A stretch of 64,000 bases of DNA from Fomes fomentarius (Eukaryota > Basidiomycota > Agaricomycetes > Polyporales > Polyporaceae), in the NCBI GenBank assembly GCA_022606135.1, contig JABYQN010000005.1:310001-374000 (forward strand). Direction: 5' to 3'. Position numbers and translations under genes: made by a program. A model generated the notes under the pieces. That model searched no databases, had not been told where the DNA came from, and saw only the letters and a list, made by a program, of their open reading frames with translations. Shown here piece by piece: positions 48,950-63,135 of this stretch (its first letter is position 1; every line of letters starts with the position of its first letter).

Positions 48950-50821
48950 AAATCATCAACCATCCCACAACGGCCGCGACAACTGCGACCGTAGAGCTGG
49001 CTTTCAACAGGCCAGCAGCGGTTTCACCCGTCGCCGCCGTAGCGTCGGTCTCCACGATGCGTCCCTCCCACCCAATGTCGATCTCCTTGTCCTCAAAACT
49101 CGCAATATACCTCGTCAATACCTCATCCAGCGTATCAAGGACCACGATATCCTTCTTCGGTTCCCAGAAGCTTCCCGTTCGGCAACGCTGTCGTCGAGCT
49201 CGAGTTCGAGGGCAAGGACCTCTGGACCGTCTTTGAGGGCATCGTGTCCCGCGTGAACCAGGTCAACGACCGTGCGGTGACGAGCGGCTTCCAGGTCAGC
49301 AAGAACATTGTCGTGCAGTACAACCCGAATGCGGCGAACGGGAGCAAGATCGTCGACATCGAAATTAAGGGCAAGTTGGTCGCGAAGGAGTCAGGCGACA
49401 AGTTCAAGGTGATCACTGTCGACTTCTTGGCGAGCGGAGGCGACAACTCGTCAGGACCTCCCCGCGCGTGATCTCGCCCTCGTCGATCGTCGCGCGGATG
49501 CCGCCCGCGTTGACGAGCGCAAGGTCGACGTTGTCGGTCGAGTTCAGGCGGTACGTGAGCATCACGTCGGTGATAAAGTCGCCCAGGAGACATTCTTTTT
49601 TCTGGCACGTCGTCTGGTCGAGCTCGACAGCTGTCTTGCCGAGCACTTCGGCCGCGAAGGCTTCGAAGGGTCCGCGCCATTCTTTGATCTGCGCTCGGAG
49701 CTTGTCGTCTTGCTTGGTCTGGTTAGTTAAAATGGACAGGAGCGCCGTGGTACTCGAGGACCTTCCCATCGGCACAAGCTACGGAGAGGACCATGAATTC
49801 CAACTGTAATGGTCAGTGACGAAACAAGGGTAACTCACACGTCGATGTAACCCAAGTACTCGCCCCAGCGGTACGCGGTCACGATGAACACCTCCTCGCC
49901 ATCCTTGTTCTTCTTGATCGTGGGGTACGGTCCCTCGGCGCCCTCAAAGTCGCCCAGGGGTGTGTGGCTGTGTCCGCCCATGATAAGATACAGACCAGTC
50001 GTCTGCTCGGCGAGTTTCTGATCCTCCTCGTACCCGATATGCGTGAGGGTGGCGATGCGGGTGATGTTCGTCGTGCTGCGAATGAGGTCGATGGTGTTCT
50101 GCACAGCCTCGATTGCAGGCGTGAACTTTGTGCCCTAACCAGGGCTCGAGATACCGACCGTGGTCTCGGTCATGACGCCGATGACGGCGAGCTGGTGCTC
50201 CTCGTAGATATGGTACGGCGTAATCGTCTTGTTGAGCACCGCATGGTCTGAGACGATATTGGCGGAGATGATCGGGAAGGTGAGGTTTTGGAGAAACGCC
50301 CCGAGGGTGTCGTCGCCCCTGTCGAACTCGTGGTTTCCGAGTGTCATGCCATCGAATCCCATCTGGTTCATGGTCTCCGCGATCTTCTCTCCGCCGTAGT
50401 AGGTGAAGAAGAGCGTGCCCTGGAACTCGTCGCCCGCGGAGAAGAAAAGGCTGTTCTTGCGCCCCGGGCGCGTCTCGTTCACGACATGCTTGATACGAGC
50501 GTAGCCGCCAAAGCAGCCCCTCTCCGGCCTCGTGCAGTCTGTGCCAGACGAAGCGAATTCGTCGAGGTGCGAATGGACGTCGTTCACATGGTAGAACGCT
50601 GGCGGACCGCATCAGTGTCACTTGTGAGGGTGTGTCCTAGACATGGGTGAGAAGGTGCGCCGAGACGTACAGATGTTATAGTTTCCTGCGTCAGACTGAC
50701 GTTTTTGCAGTGCCCGTCTGCTATAAAGCACATCCTCGGCACGAACGAGGGGGCCTGTGGCAGAGAACAACAGTGCTGCATACGTGAACGAGCGACTAAA
50801 GGACGGCAGGCATGGTTGGAG
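48950..50821 (-). pseudogene. 5'-nucleotidase pseudogene with internal inversion
   Basis: Inverted copy of the gene at 29.97 kb. Visible lesions: a 4-nt insertion (TGCC) right after the ATG at about 50811 puts the start out of frame; a CAG-to-TAG nonsense change at about 50137-50139 (after GISSPG); and a 276-bp block at 49171-49446 lies on the opposite strand relative to the rest. The GNHEFDRGDD, GGHSHTPLG and C-terminal VAVVAAVVGWLMI segments are still readable. The long open frames that cross the inversion ends are chimeric and not real. Confidence 0.92.
49171..49446 (+). repeat. 276-bp inverted segment within the pseudogene
   Basis: Corresponds exactly in length to 31339-31614 of the intact gene (CTTCCCGTTCGG to GGCGACAA) but stands in the plus orientation inside a minus-strand pseudogene. 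Both edges are abutted by the expected outer sequence (TTCCCAGAAG on the left, CTCGTCAGGACC on the right), so nothing was lost or gained. Confidence 0.92.
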
Positions 50822-50859
50822 AACGGACTCTAAATGGAGGACGAGGGCGAACGGCGACA

Positions 50860-51925
50860 AGGCTCTAGGATGGTAGCCTTGATATATGCTGAAGGAGACA
50901 TTATGTTGAGGTTGAGACGCTATCAGTTAGATAGACATTTGATTGGCAGGGGAGGGTCGCATGGGTCGAATGTCTTGGCAATGTCGTCCGAACGCCCTCA
51001 ATCAGGGGCATTGGTAGGGAACTTGAAGGTCGCGTGTGCACCGCTGCAGAGCGCTGAGTTGTTTGACAGAGTCGCGCGGCTTGCAATCGTCAATAAGTAT
51101 CATCGCACGACGCACGTTGTCTGCTCTTCCCTGCTCTCTGCAGTTTCTCCGCCAGGACCCAGGACCTCCTTCATCGTAAGTGCTAAGGCACACACCTTTA
51201 CGAACGTATTTCAGAAGTGGATCAATGCTAATGAAGGCATCAGCTTCAACAAACCGACGATCAATGCTGCCAGTGGAGGCCGTGGCTGAGACGATGAATT
51301 GATTATCGAATGTTTACTGAGGTGCGCGCGCATGAAGGCATCTCGAAGGTAAGGTCAGATATGCTGTTCGCTGGGGACTACTGAGCTCAACGGCAGGAGA
51401 AAAGACTACCAGACGCCCACGTGGCTTGCGTGACTGGACACTCATGATGTGACTGACGCGTGCGGTCACATAGCGTGCTATGTCGCGCCATGTACCATCC
51501 ACGCGTTATGGGTGTGAGTGGAATGTAGCCCGCTTGATCGCATCTCATACTTACAGACGGCGCGGCGGTCAACCAGCAAGGACAGCAAGGACACATCTGG
51601 CAGGTGGGTCGGTACTCGGATCGCCACTGACTTAACTTCATGTCTGAACTTCTGCATCCCACTATGGGCAGATCTGACCGTGTAGCGGTAGCCCCTCAAA
51701 TTGGCTGTAATCATTATTATTCACTTCAAGTTGCATCACGATGCAACGGTGCTCTGACACAGAGGAAGCAATTTAAGATTAAAGCCAGACTCGGCTGTAC
51801 TGTGGACGGACGATTCAACATGATCCGAGTCGTGCTGAGTGTCCCGACCGTTCCCTATACTAGCCCTGTCGTTTCACGTGCGTAAAACCCTTCTGCTTAC
51901 TACTGTCTCTTGCTGACTACAGTTT
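50860..51925. repeat. Duplicated spacer upstream of the pseudogene (right copy)
   Basis: Inverted homologue of 28888-29967, with numerous substitutions and short indels; contains the former promoter of the 5'-nucleotidase copy. No separate gene. Confidence 0.75.
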
Positions 51926-52830
51926 TTTCAACAAAATAAGGTTCTTTAAACAACGCGAACGTGATATATGTTTGCTGTTTGGCTCCCGACGCGTCGTGCG
52001 GGGGGTCCAATGGCATCTAGTCGATCGACGGCCTGTTTGTGGATGTTGGTGTGACGTGGTGGGGCCCCGCCAACCTGCCATGTCCATAAGAGGCGTGCAC
52101 TCGTGCCGCTTCAACCTCATCATCTTCTCTCGACCTCTCCCATCTCTCGACCTTCCTCGTCTCCCAGTCCACTGGGTCATCACCTTCGACTCGCCGCAAC
52201 ACATCGCCCTTCCCCGCCATGTCAACTTCAACGATTCAAGCCCGCCCATCAACCTGTCGCCCGCTCGATTGGCCCTTGCACGGAGTCGGTCCCCTTCCTA
52301 AGATGTTTACGGTAGCTTCTACGGGTGGTTTCTTGATTGACTTGGCTTTTGGGACTATCTAGGCGACGGCTTTGGTCTTGTTACGGCTTCTGGGTTTGGT
52401 GTTCCGGGTTTTCGGTTTTCTTTTCATGCGCTCACGGACGCTTACCATCACTTTTCTTTCATGCGCTCATGGACGCTACATCCGTTTCGGTTTTTACTTT
52501 ATGCGCTCACGGACGCTTTACCATACCTTTTTCTTTCATGCGCTCATGGACGCTTACACCACTGGTCTCGGCCTCTGGTTTTGGTTCCGGTTTGGTTTCG
52601 GCTCTGGGGTCTCAATTCTTGGCTCGTGTTTGTGGATAGCTTACTGTATGGTACCTTACTTACGGTAGTCTTCGTTTCCGTTTTGCGGCTCCGTGCAAGG
52701 GCCTGGACCAAGGTACGTATACCTGAGGGAGGGCGGATGCGGAGTCGTCCGTCCTGGCGCAGACCTTTACGCGGTCCTCGGGATGAGTACCTCGTACGAG
52801 GGAAACCAACATGCGCCGGATATAGTAGCA
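51926..52830 (+). repeat. Dispersed repeat R, copy 4
   Basis: Plus-strand copy, seemingly identical to copy 3 reversed. In this orientation: TTATATGTT-rich start, CT-rich stretch 52109-52190, minisatellite 52423-52560, donor-like AGGTACGTAT at 52711-52720, and CGCAG at 52760 followed by the conserved CTTTACGCGGTCCTCGGGAT block. Confidence 0.87.
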
Positions 52831-52859
52831 TTGCATTGTATCGAAAGTCAATCAATGTC

Positions 52860-54153
52860 ACTTGAAAATGTCTATTGTCTGCTCCTCTTCTGGGAGGGCA
52901 CTCATTCTCGTGACCGACTATAGATGGAGAACGCTTCCACCGCTATGTCTTCAGTTACGTCACAGAAAAAGAACAGTCGATCGGACTGATAATACTGGGC
53001 AAAACGTTGTGACATCCGGTCCATCGAACGAGATAATCCCCAGTGGGCAGAACTGCAGATCGAATATTCTCTACTCAAGTAGGCGACAAAGTTGTCAGCC
53101 CGCTCACATCTCTAAGTAGTATTGAACGCATGGTAGCCGCTGTAGCCAACAATTTATCCAGTCTGGACGATTTGCCACCGGTGATACCAGAGTGACGGTC
53201 GTATCCGCCAATAGAGATATCAATAATTGGGCGGGGATTCCGGTGTTCAGGAGGAATCTCAGATTGTACAAGCGACCTGAAGACACGGAGTCAGTACGGT
53301 TTAACTACTAGTTCTTGAGCTTAAATTCAGGCGCCGCGTCGATGCAGTGACTCGGATGGTGGGGTCCCATGTTAAGATGATTTGCTCCTGCAAATGCTGT
53401 TCGAGAGAAGTCGTTCAACGTCCCATCTCAAAATCCGACTCGGCAGTGACGTGGATAATTTGATATCCAAACACGGTATACTAGACGCTGAACGTCTCTT
53501 CTGGGAACCGGCCTCCACGCATGCCACTGGCAACGCTTCGCAAGTTGAACACCACCCAGTCTCGCATCACTCAGCTTCTGGTTCATGTCTGAGCCTATCT
53601 CATCCGTGAAACAACATCTTGTGTTTCGATCCTAAGCGCGCCCCGGACGGTGGCCGGTTCCCCACTGCCGCCTGCGGCGCGAGTATTCTCACTGACAACG
53701 ATGTGCACGGATAAGGTTTGTATTTCCACCTTTCATCATGAAGGGCTCATGTGGTTATGCAGCGCTTCGCGGATTACATACATGCAGGTACGTATAGCTG
53801 TCAGGCCTTCTGGACGACCAGCAGGAGGCTGACTGAGCACGCTATGGCTGTGCACCTCAGTGCGGCGTTCGGCATTCCTGGTTACAAACTCTTTGTGCTG
53901 TCGCAAGGCCCTGGAGGCCTATGAGAGTGAATATGGCGTCACCGCAATGACAGAAGTCATGTGTCACCATCGAAGGAGTATCGGAGGTGCATCGGGCACT
54001 AGTACAATTGGACCCGAATTTGTAGTCTCCAAGCTGCCAAGACTTCATAGAGTAGATGGATTCGTCACGAGTAAGTCATATCACATGTTCTATGCAGACT
54101 CAATGCTAAGTACGATACACAGTAGCGGATCAGCAAGCAAGAAATCTACTTCA
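52860..54153. repeat. Duplicated intergenic segment downstream of OYE-B (right)
   Basis: Inverted homologue of 35359-36665. Differences from the left copy increase toward OYE-B. No gene. Confidence 0.72.
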
Positions 54154-55594
<1,441 letters not shown>

Positions 55595-55666
55595 TTTAAG
55601 AAGGTAGGTGTAATATGCGGGATGTATAGAGGAACACTGCTACGGATGAGGGAACGGATCCGTGTC

Positions 55667-55674
55667 CTTATATA
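55667..55674 (-). promoter_or_regulatory. TATA box of OYE-B (right)
   Basis: TATATAAG reading toward the gene, about 75 bp before the ATG, matching the left copy. Confidence 0.65.
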
Positions 55675-56360
55675 TGTTGTCATCCCCCCACACTCGCCGT
55701 TCGCCTGCGTGTTTCCATCACCAATTGTGGCAGCAGAAGCAATGTGCACACTGGTAAGAAAGCCTAAGCAGTCTTACCATTCTGACACTAACAGACGCCC
55801 ATAGTCCCACGAAGGTTTGTCATAATATGTCACCTGTCCTCTGCCTATGATCGATGGCGAAACTTGAACGTTGGACATGGATTTCATCTTAGATTTAGAA
55901 CTTAGTAACAAAACTCCTGATGACTATAATTGATTATACCATCGATGGTGTCACAGACGCCGATCTACCCGGCGTCGAACGCTCGGAACCTCGGACTCAC
56001 CGGCAACGCCTCTCCGCTCGCCCGCTCTGCGCTCGTCCGGCTCTTTCGTGTTGGTCTGATTCGAAAACACACTGCTAGTTGGGTGACCAATGCCATCATC
56101 ATCTTGCGGATGGTCCCACTGGTGTGACCGAGCCGCGTCGCTGTGGTTCACAGTGAGTCTACTATCATCAGTGTTGCGCTCCGTATCCATGGCGTTCTCC
56201 TGAGAGATTTGACGTCGGCGGCAAGGAATCACTCAGGACTCGTTTGTAGCTGTGTGCCGATTGAACGGGCTGGAACGTTCAGAGACATTGCATTTCTCGT
56301 TCTATATCTGATTATACTAACATGAACCCTATTAGGTGGAGACTCTACCGTGACTACTCG
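55675..56360. other. Spacer between OYE-B and OYE-A (right)
   Basis: OYE-B upstream region and OYE-A downstream region; 55955-56195 is the inverted homologue of 32834-33085. About half the length of the left spacer, so one side has an insertion or deletion. No gene. Confidence 0.55.
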
Positions 56361-57820
<1,460 letters not shown>

Positions 57821-58293
57821 CGTCCAAGCTGTACACGTTCTGTAGTATGGCAACCCTTTTGGACTCGCTAGATCAATGATGTATGCTTCGCAAATCCCGA
57901 CTCGGACAATGCACAAATCGTGTTGTGTGAGAAATGGCAGCGACTCGGAGATTAGTGCCACAGATCATCCGTGTCGTTGTGGCGCCAGGCTGCACGTGGC
58001 ACTGGCTTTTGAATGTATTTGAGGCCCAATGACTACTTAGAAACGCACAAACTTGCATCTACTCAAATTGGTTTCCTGGGGAAGCGATCACAATATCAAC
58101 CTTCGAGATCCAGCACAGCATACGTGCATACGCACTTCAGTTCACAGGCGTTCGGTCGGCTCCAGTGAGGCTAGCGCTGAGCGCACAAATTACCAAACTT
58201 TTATATAATCCTGTGCTGCATATACCGACTTCGGAGATACTACAGTGGCCAAGCGCTGAGTATGTAACATTGCGATTGCGGCTTGTGATGATG
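57821..58293. other. Intergenic region upstream of OYE-A
   Basis: Promoter region of OYE-A; right boundary of the duplicated block is near 57840. No gene. Confidence 0.45.
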
Positions 58294-58301
58294 CTGATGG
58301 T
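58294..58301. repeat. Target-site duplication, left
   Basis: CTGATGGT immediately before the element; repeated exactly at 59109-59116. Confidence 0.85.
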
Positions 58302-59108
58302 AAGGCATTGGCACGGGTATAAAAAAACCCGCGTGGGTATTCAACCCGTACCCCGGGTCGTGACACCCGCAGATTGTCTCATAACTTCGCCAATTGCGGT
58401 CGCAATTCTACGTTCAATATAGCGTTCGAACGCCACATTCAGGGGCTCTCGAACGGTACATTGAACGCAAGAATCGGACAAAATATGACTCTTACTATGG
58501 CGATTCCTGTAATACCATGCCATCGATTCACAACATCTGTGATACACTTGCGAGTTCGTCTCCAATCATCTCGGCGTAGATCCCGTTTAAACGCTACAGA
58601 CTGTAGCTTTCGAACGAACCTATTTCCAGCAAAAACGGACGTGACTACCCCCAGATATTGCAGTGGGAATGCAACGATATTCGAGCAAAGGATGATAAAG
58701 TTCTTCGTTTAAGGTAGTGCTTACCTAGCTCCTATACCATTGGACATTTTCGGCCCTCCCACGTTCTTGCTTAGACATAGAGAAGAAACTGAAGCTGGAT
58801 TGATTGTGAAGCTGCAGCTAGTAGTACTAGAGTCCAGAAGACCTGAGAGGCGCCGCAAAGCTTGGAGCTGGGTTGTGACTAGAGAGACACCAGTTCAGCT
58901 AGTGATGAGCATAGAGTATTAGAGACATAGAAAAGACAAATGAGGCAACTCTGTAGCAGGTTGGACAGTGATAGTAGGAGGATACCCGACTAGAAACCCG
59001 CACTGTAGCAAATAGGCGCCCAGTACCCGAACAAACCCGGACCCGTGAAAATGGTTCCGGGTTCGGGTCATGGCCCATTTACCCACGGGTTACCCGTGCC
59101 AATGCCTA
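58302..59108. mobile_element. Non-autonomous hAT-like DNA transposon (MITE), 807 bp
   Basis: Terminal inverted repeats AAGGCATTGGCACGGGTA (58302-58319) and its reverse complement TACCCGTGCCAATGCCTA (59091-59108), 17 of 18 positions paired. An 8-bp direct target duplication flanks it, the hAT hallmark. Subterminal ACCCG/CGGGT motifs are dense on both sides (58320-58372 and 58985-59090), as in hAT elements. No open frame resembles a transposase, so it would need one in trans. The central part contains a GTTCGAACG palindrome at 58424-58433. Confidence 0.87.
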
Positions 59109-59116
59109 CTGATGGT
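59109..59116. repeat. Target-site duplication, right
   Basis: CTGATGGT, identical to 58294-58301. Confidence 0.85.
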
Positions 59117-59642
59117 TCACCCACGTAAGTCGAGCTCGCCAGGAGATTACCGTCAACTTGCTATATGGACCTTGAGTCTCTCACCGTCAGCGCAACCATG
59201 ATGTTCACCACGACCTACACAACGACCTTCAAGCAAACCCAAGGCAAAGCTGAGTGTCGTTTCTCGACTCGATCCGAGTCGGACACATACCAAACTCCCA
59301 CCTAAATCTATTCTTGCCCGGCAGCACAGTGAAGCTGGCCGCCCTTTTTCCAAGAGGATTCGCGTGCAAGTTACGTACACACACCTTGGCAACCTGACTG
59401 ATACTCAGTGCTAACTTGGGAAGGGCTGCGCCACGGCGACGCGACGACACGCTCTGAATGCCCACTCGTTCGCGATCAGATCCGCATGCATACACTATTC
59501 TTGTCAGTCCATGATACAGAAAAGACTTATGAACCTATGCCCGGCTGCAGCTCTACACAAGCGAGGAATCAAACACCTCACTAAGACGTCTGAGATCTTG
59601 AGCACATACCGCTCAACAGACCTACCCACCTCATACCTTCCG
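59117..59642. other. Intergenic region downstream of the F-box gene
   Basis: No gene seen on either strand. Confidence 0.4.
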
Positions 59643-61419
59643 TCAGCACAACCAGAGGGACGCATCTGGGGAAAGATACATCTTCCAGTAGCCCATACCT
59701 CCTTCCACGGTCAACTCCGTCTTCGCCATACGGTACGGGAGGGTAGACCTCACTGGTTCTTGGAAGATAGGTGTTTGTTCGCTCGTATAGCAATCAGAGA
59801 TCCATGGAGGAGTGGGGACTGGATCGTTGACAGCAGCCTGACGCACGTACGGGTGCATGTCGAAGAGAAAGACCTCGTGTGATGTTTGTACTCGTACTTG
59901 TGCTTCGCCGGGAAGCAAGGGCAAGACGGCATGCCGCGCAGGAATCGCAAGAGCAACGCGCGAACCCATCGCGGATACCCTTGGCCTGACTGGGAGAACG
60001 ACCACCCTGGCACCGTGAACTACCCAGTCGTCCCAGAGTATGATTTTGATGCCACCTTTGGATGCAGTGGCGCCATGTTCGGCGCTGGCACTCTGGACGA
60101 CCTTCAGGATGGTCGAGAGAGGAATGAACACAACAACTGAACACTCTTGATTCATGTTGGTGACCGCATATTGCAGGACCATAACGGTGTGCTCGGGATT
60201 GCCCTCGAAGTGCGGGCGGCAATCGGTATACGTCGGAGGCCGTTGCATGTGAACCTCCGGAAGCCCCGCCGTCCACTGGTTGGCCAGCGGGGGCAACTGC
60301 AGCTGACATATCGCCGCGAACTCGTTTTCTCCGCTTCTGTGTCTCCTCATAGGGTAGACGTTGATATCTAGGCCCACAATCTTCAGGACGTACGAAGGAT
60401 TCAGGATCCGACACCGCGTGCCGTATTCGGGTTCGGGACCGTGGAAGGTTGTTACCTAGAAGCGAAGTCAACATGGACTAAGTACGCCGTGCAGCGACGA
60501 GGTGAGACTCACACAAATGTTATCCTCCCATAGGACGACCCCAGTCTTCCAGTTGTAGACATGCATGCACGTATCCATGCCATGGACCGTCCACTCTATG
60601 AAGTCGCCAGCTATGGCAATCTCCTCTTGAATGTCAATCGAAAAGCATAGATTAGACCCATCCGAAAGTGTTGCACGTTGCGCAAGAGGGTGTGTGGAAC
60701 TGCCGCTTGACAGCGACAACAGGTGGCATTCAGGAAATCTACAATCAAGACATTGAGCGCACTAGATGCAAAAGACTCTCCAGACAAACTCACTCGTCAC
60801 GTTTCAACTTCGTCACGACGACCAAGTCCTGGGCGACGTCAACCGCACACGAATATTGATCATCGATGTCGCTGTCATCATCGAACACAACTCCATAGTT
60901 GACCGTCCAGGAACGCTCTGTGATTCCTGTGAGGAGTGAAGGCGGTCGATGCAACTTGAGGCAAGAGTCGCCCGTCTCGTAGATAAAGACTCCACCAGTG
61001 AATATGCAGGAGACGTATTGCTTTGACGGCCTGGCTAGGGTATGTATGGGCACTTGATTGGTATCCCAAGCGGCTTCATATGCTTTCAGAGCCTTCAAGC
61101 GTTCCGGAATGGGCGCCCCTCCTTGCGGACCATCTCTCATCCCGGTCAACACAAGCCTCACAGCGTATTGCAGTGCTGACGTGTCCCGTATCAACGCCCT
61201 CCAAGTCTTACAGACCTAGGTGCATTGAGCAAGCATGATAGGCTGGTGAACGCGCGTACTTACCTTTCGACATGTCAGCAAGTCCTCGCCCCTGACCGCC
61301 TCCAGAATACGCGTTTGAAGTTCTGTAGGAAGGCCTAGCAAACACACCGCGAGGGGAATAGCCAGTTTTAGACCTAGGGTAGACATACTTTTGCGTGAGC
61401 TCGCTGTCGGATGAGTCAT
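59643..61419 (-). CDS. F-box protein (basidiomycete type)
   Basis: Model complement(join(59643..60455,60513..60738,60794..61215,61264..61419)), 538 aa. The N-terminal F-box runs over the first splice: CLLGLPTELQTRILEAVRGE then DLLTCRKVCKTWRALI. The middle repeats the pattern of a propeller-like domain (YSCAVDVAQDLVVVTKLKRD; SNLCFSIDIQEEIAIAGDF; CMHVYNWKTGVVLWEDN), as in many Agaricomycete F-box proteins whose C-terminal part reads substrates for SCF ubiquitin ligases. The acceptor at 60738 was chosen because it alone gives EFPECHLLSLSSGSSTHPLA in frame. Start at 61419 (MTHPTASSRKSMSTLG), with an alternative Met 11 codons in. Substrate unknown. Confidence 0.8.
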
Positions 61420-62343
61420 TCGCAGTCTGACTCGGTGGTAGTTGCAGAGGGTTGCAGGTCAACAATATAGAACCAGTCCAATGGCGCTTCCGCCACTGAC
61501 TTCTGTGTTGGAAGACCACGTGACCATGTGACAATCAGAACGACTCCGAGGCGAGTTTGGAATCCTGCAGCGGTCCGCTCCCTTCCCTCTGTCCTCTCAC
61601 TCACTCGGCTCCCCTTGTATAGTCACGGCCGCGCGCATATCCCACGCATAGGTCTATCAGTGTAGAGCGTAGGTACAATCCAGCTACACTCTAGGACAGT
61701 TCTAACACGGGTACCGTCTTTCACCCCTCTAGCATTGACATGTATAGGCCTCTCTTCATGGCCTTCAATACTCGCACAACCTCATCGCACAAGTACTCTA
61801 GTCGAAACCGATACAATCCCAAACGCCCTTCTTCACTCCTCCGTAGTGCCTCACTCGATCGAATCCATATTCACGCCACATGTTCATGCCGCCGGAGTCT
61901 GTGCTCGTCAAAGGCATGGTATGATTCACGAGCATTCAGTCTTTCTGCAATAGTCAAAACCGTAACGTCTCGACTCCGTGCCTCCGCCGCGCGGAGCCTT
62001 GATGAACCAGTATATCTCGACGTCTATTCTATCAGAATGATCTCCATTCCAATTGTCTGCTGCGTCGATTTCCCTCCCTTTGTCGCACACTCTGCAGAAC
62101 CCATACTTGTGATACAATCTACAATACATATCTCTCTTCTCAGAGAGCGTTCAAAGGCTGCCAGGCAGGTGGCTGGAGTGTGTTGAGCCGTTGTAGGCCT
62201 CAATTCACGGCCCTAAACGCGAGAAGAGAAGACCTGGTGTTATATTGTTTTCATTGCATTGGTCGTCCGCAAGCAGGTTGATGGCCTAACGTGATCATGC
62301 ATTGTCGCTGATAGTCATACACTATAAAAAGCTGCCTAAGCCC
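61420..62343. other. Intergenic region
   Basis: F-box promoter on one side and 3' flank of the BLI-3-like gene on the other. No gene modelled; an open frame at 61740-62186 has no recognisable domain. Confidence 0.4.
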
Positions 62344-63135
62344 CTACTTCTTCGTCGTCAATCCTTGCACTAATTGGATCTACCCCACATGAACATTTGT
62401 TAGGCAACCGAAAGGCCGGAAAAGATGGCGCATATACTCACTTCATCCTTCGTGATCGTCCTCAACTCGCCAGGCACGGCAGTCTTACCAGTGACCGTAC
62501 TAACAGCAACGTTCATCGCCTGCCCGACCTTGGTTTGGCTGGACTGCCAGTAGCGTATCTCGTCTGGAACAACTTCGATGACAGCTACACGAGGGTCGTT
62601 CTGGTCGCCCTTGTGCACGCCATCACCGAGGTCACCGAACCATGCAGACGTCCTGTGCAGAGCTTGCTATGAGCTTCGAACGCGACAATGATATGGACGG
62701 GGGCTACGTACGCGGAGCTCCAGTGCTTTGCGATCGTCTCCCTGTCTTGGGAGATCTTGGCGATGCCCGAATAGGAGGCCCAGTTGGTGGTGGTGTAGTC
62801 GTAGAATGAGACATTCACGTGCGAGTCGTTTTGGATCTCTTCGAATTTGTGCGAGACACGGTTCGCGACGAAGACGACCGCCACCTGGTGGGGTGATACA
62901 GCTAGGGACGATGAGGATGTCATGGGTGATTCACATATGCGCACACATAACTGGTGAACGTACGTCCGACTGGGGCCATTGCACGCGAGTGCAGTTCTCC
63001 AGAGGCAGAACGAGTGGTGAGCATACCGGTCTTCACATTTTTGACGATTGCGTGGAGGCCGGCGATCTTCTCCTGAGGTGTGGGGTTGTTGTTCTCCGCC
63101 TTGGCAGTGTAGGGGTCGAGCTCCTTGTTAGACAT
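62344..63135 (-). CDS. bli-3: BLI-3-like FMN-binding split-barrel protein (pyridoxamine-phosphate-oxidase fold)
   Basis: Model complement(join(62344..62379,62442..62652,62712..62901,62964..63135)), 202 aa. Residues 1-60 (LDPYTAKAENNNPTPQEKIA, VKNVKTGMLTTRSASGELHS, RAMAPV) and the core VVFVANRVSHKFEEIQNDSH, VNVSFYDYTTTNWASYSGIA, HWSSATSAWFGDLGDGVHKG and the YWQSSQTKVGQ segment match the fungal BLI-3 / general-stress-protein-26 branch of the split-barrel flavoproteins. In Neurospora bli-3 is blue-light induced; the biochemical role is unclear, probably flavin or heme-related redox. Ends QLVQGLTTKK. Exon 2 acceptor choice (PVSPHQV) is the least certain. Confidence 0.87.

Noticed and set aside
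49135..49680. 181-residue minus-strand open frame in the pseudogene
   Set aside because: It runs through both ends of the 276-bp inversion, so it is a chimera of sense and antisense 5'-nucleotidase sequence.
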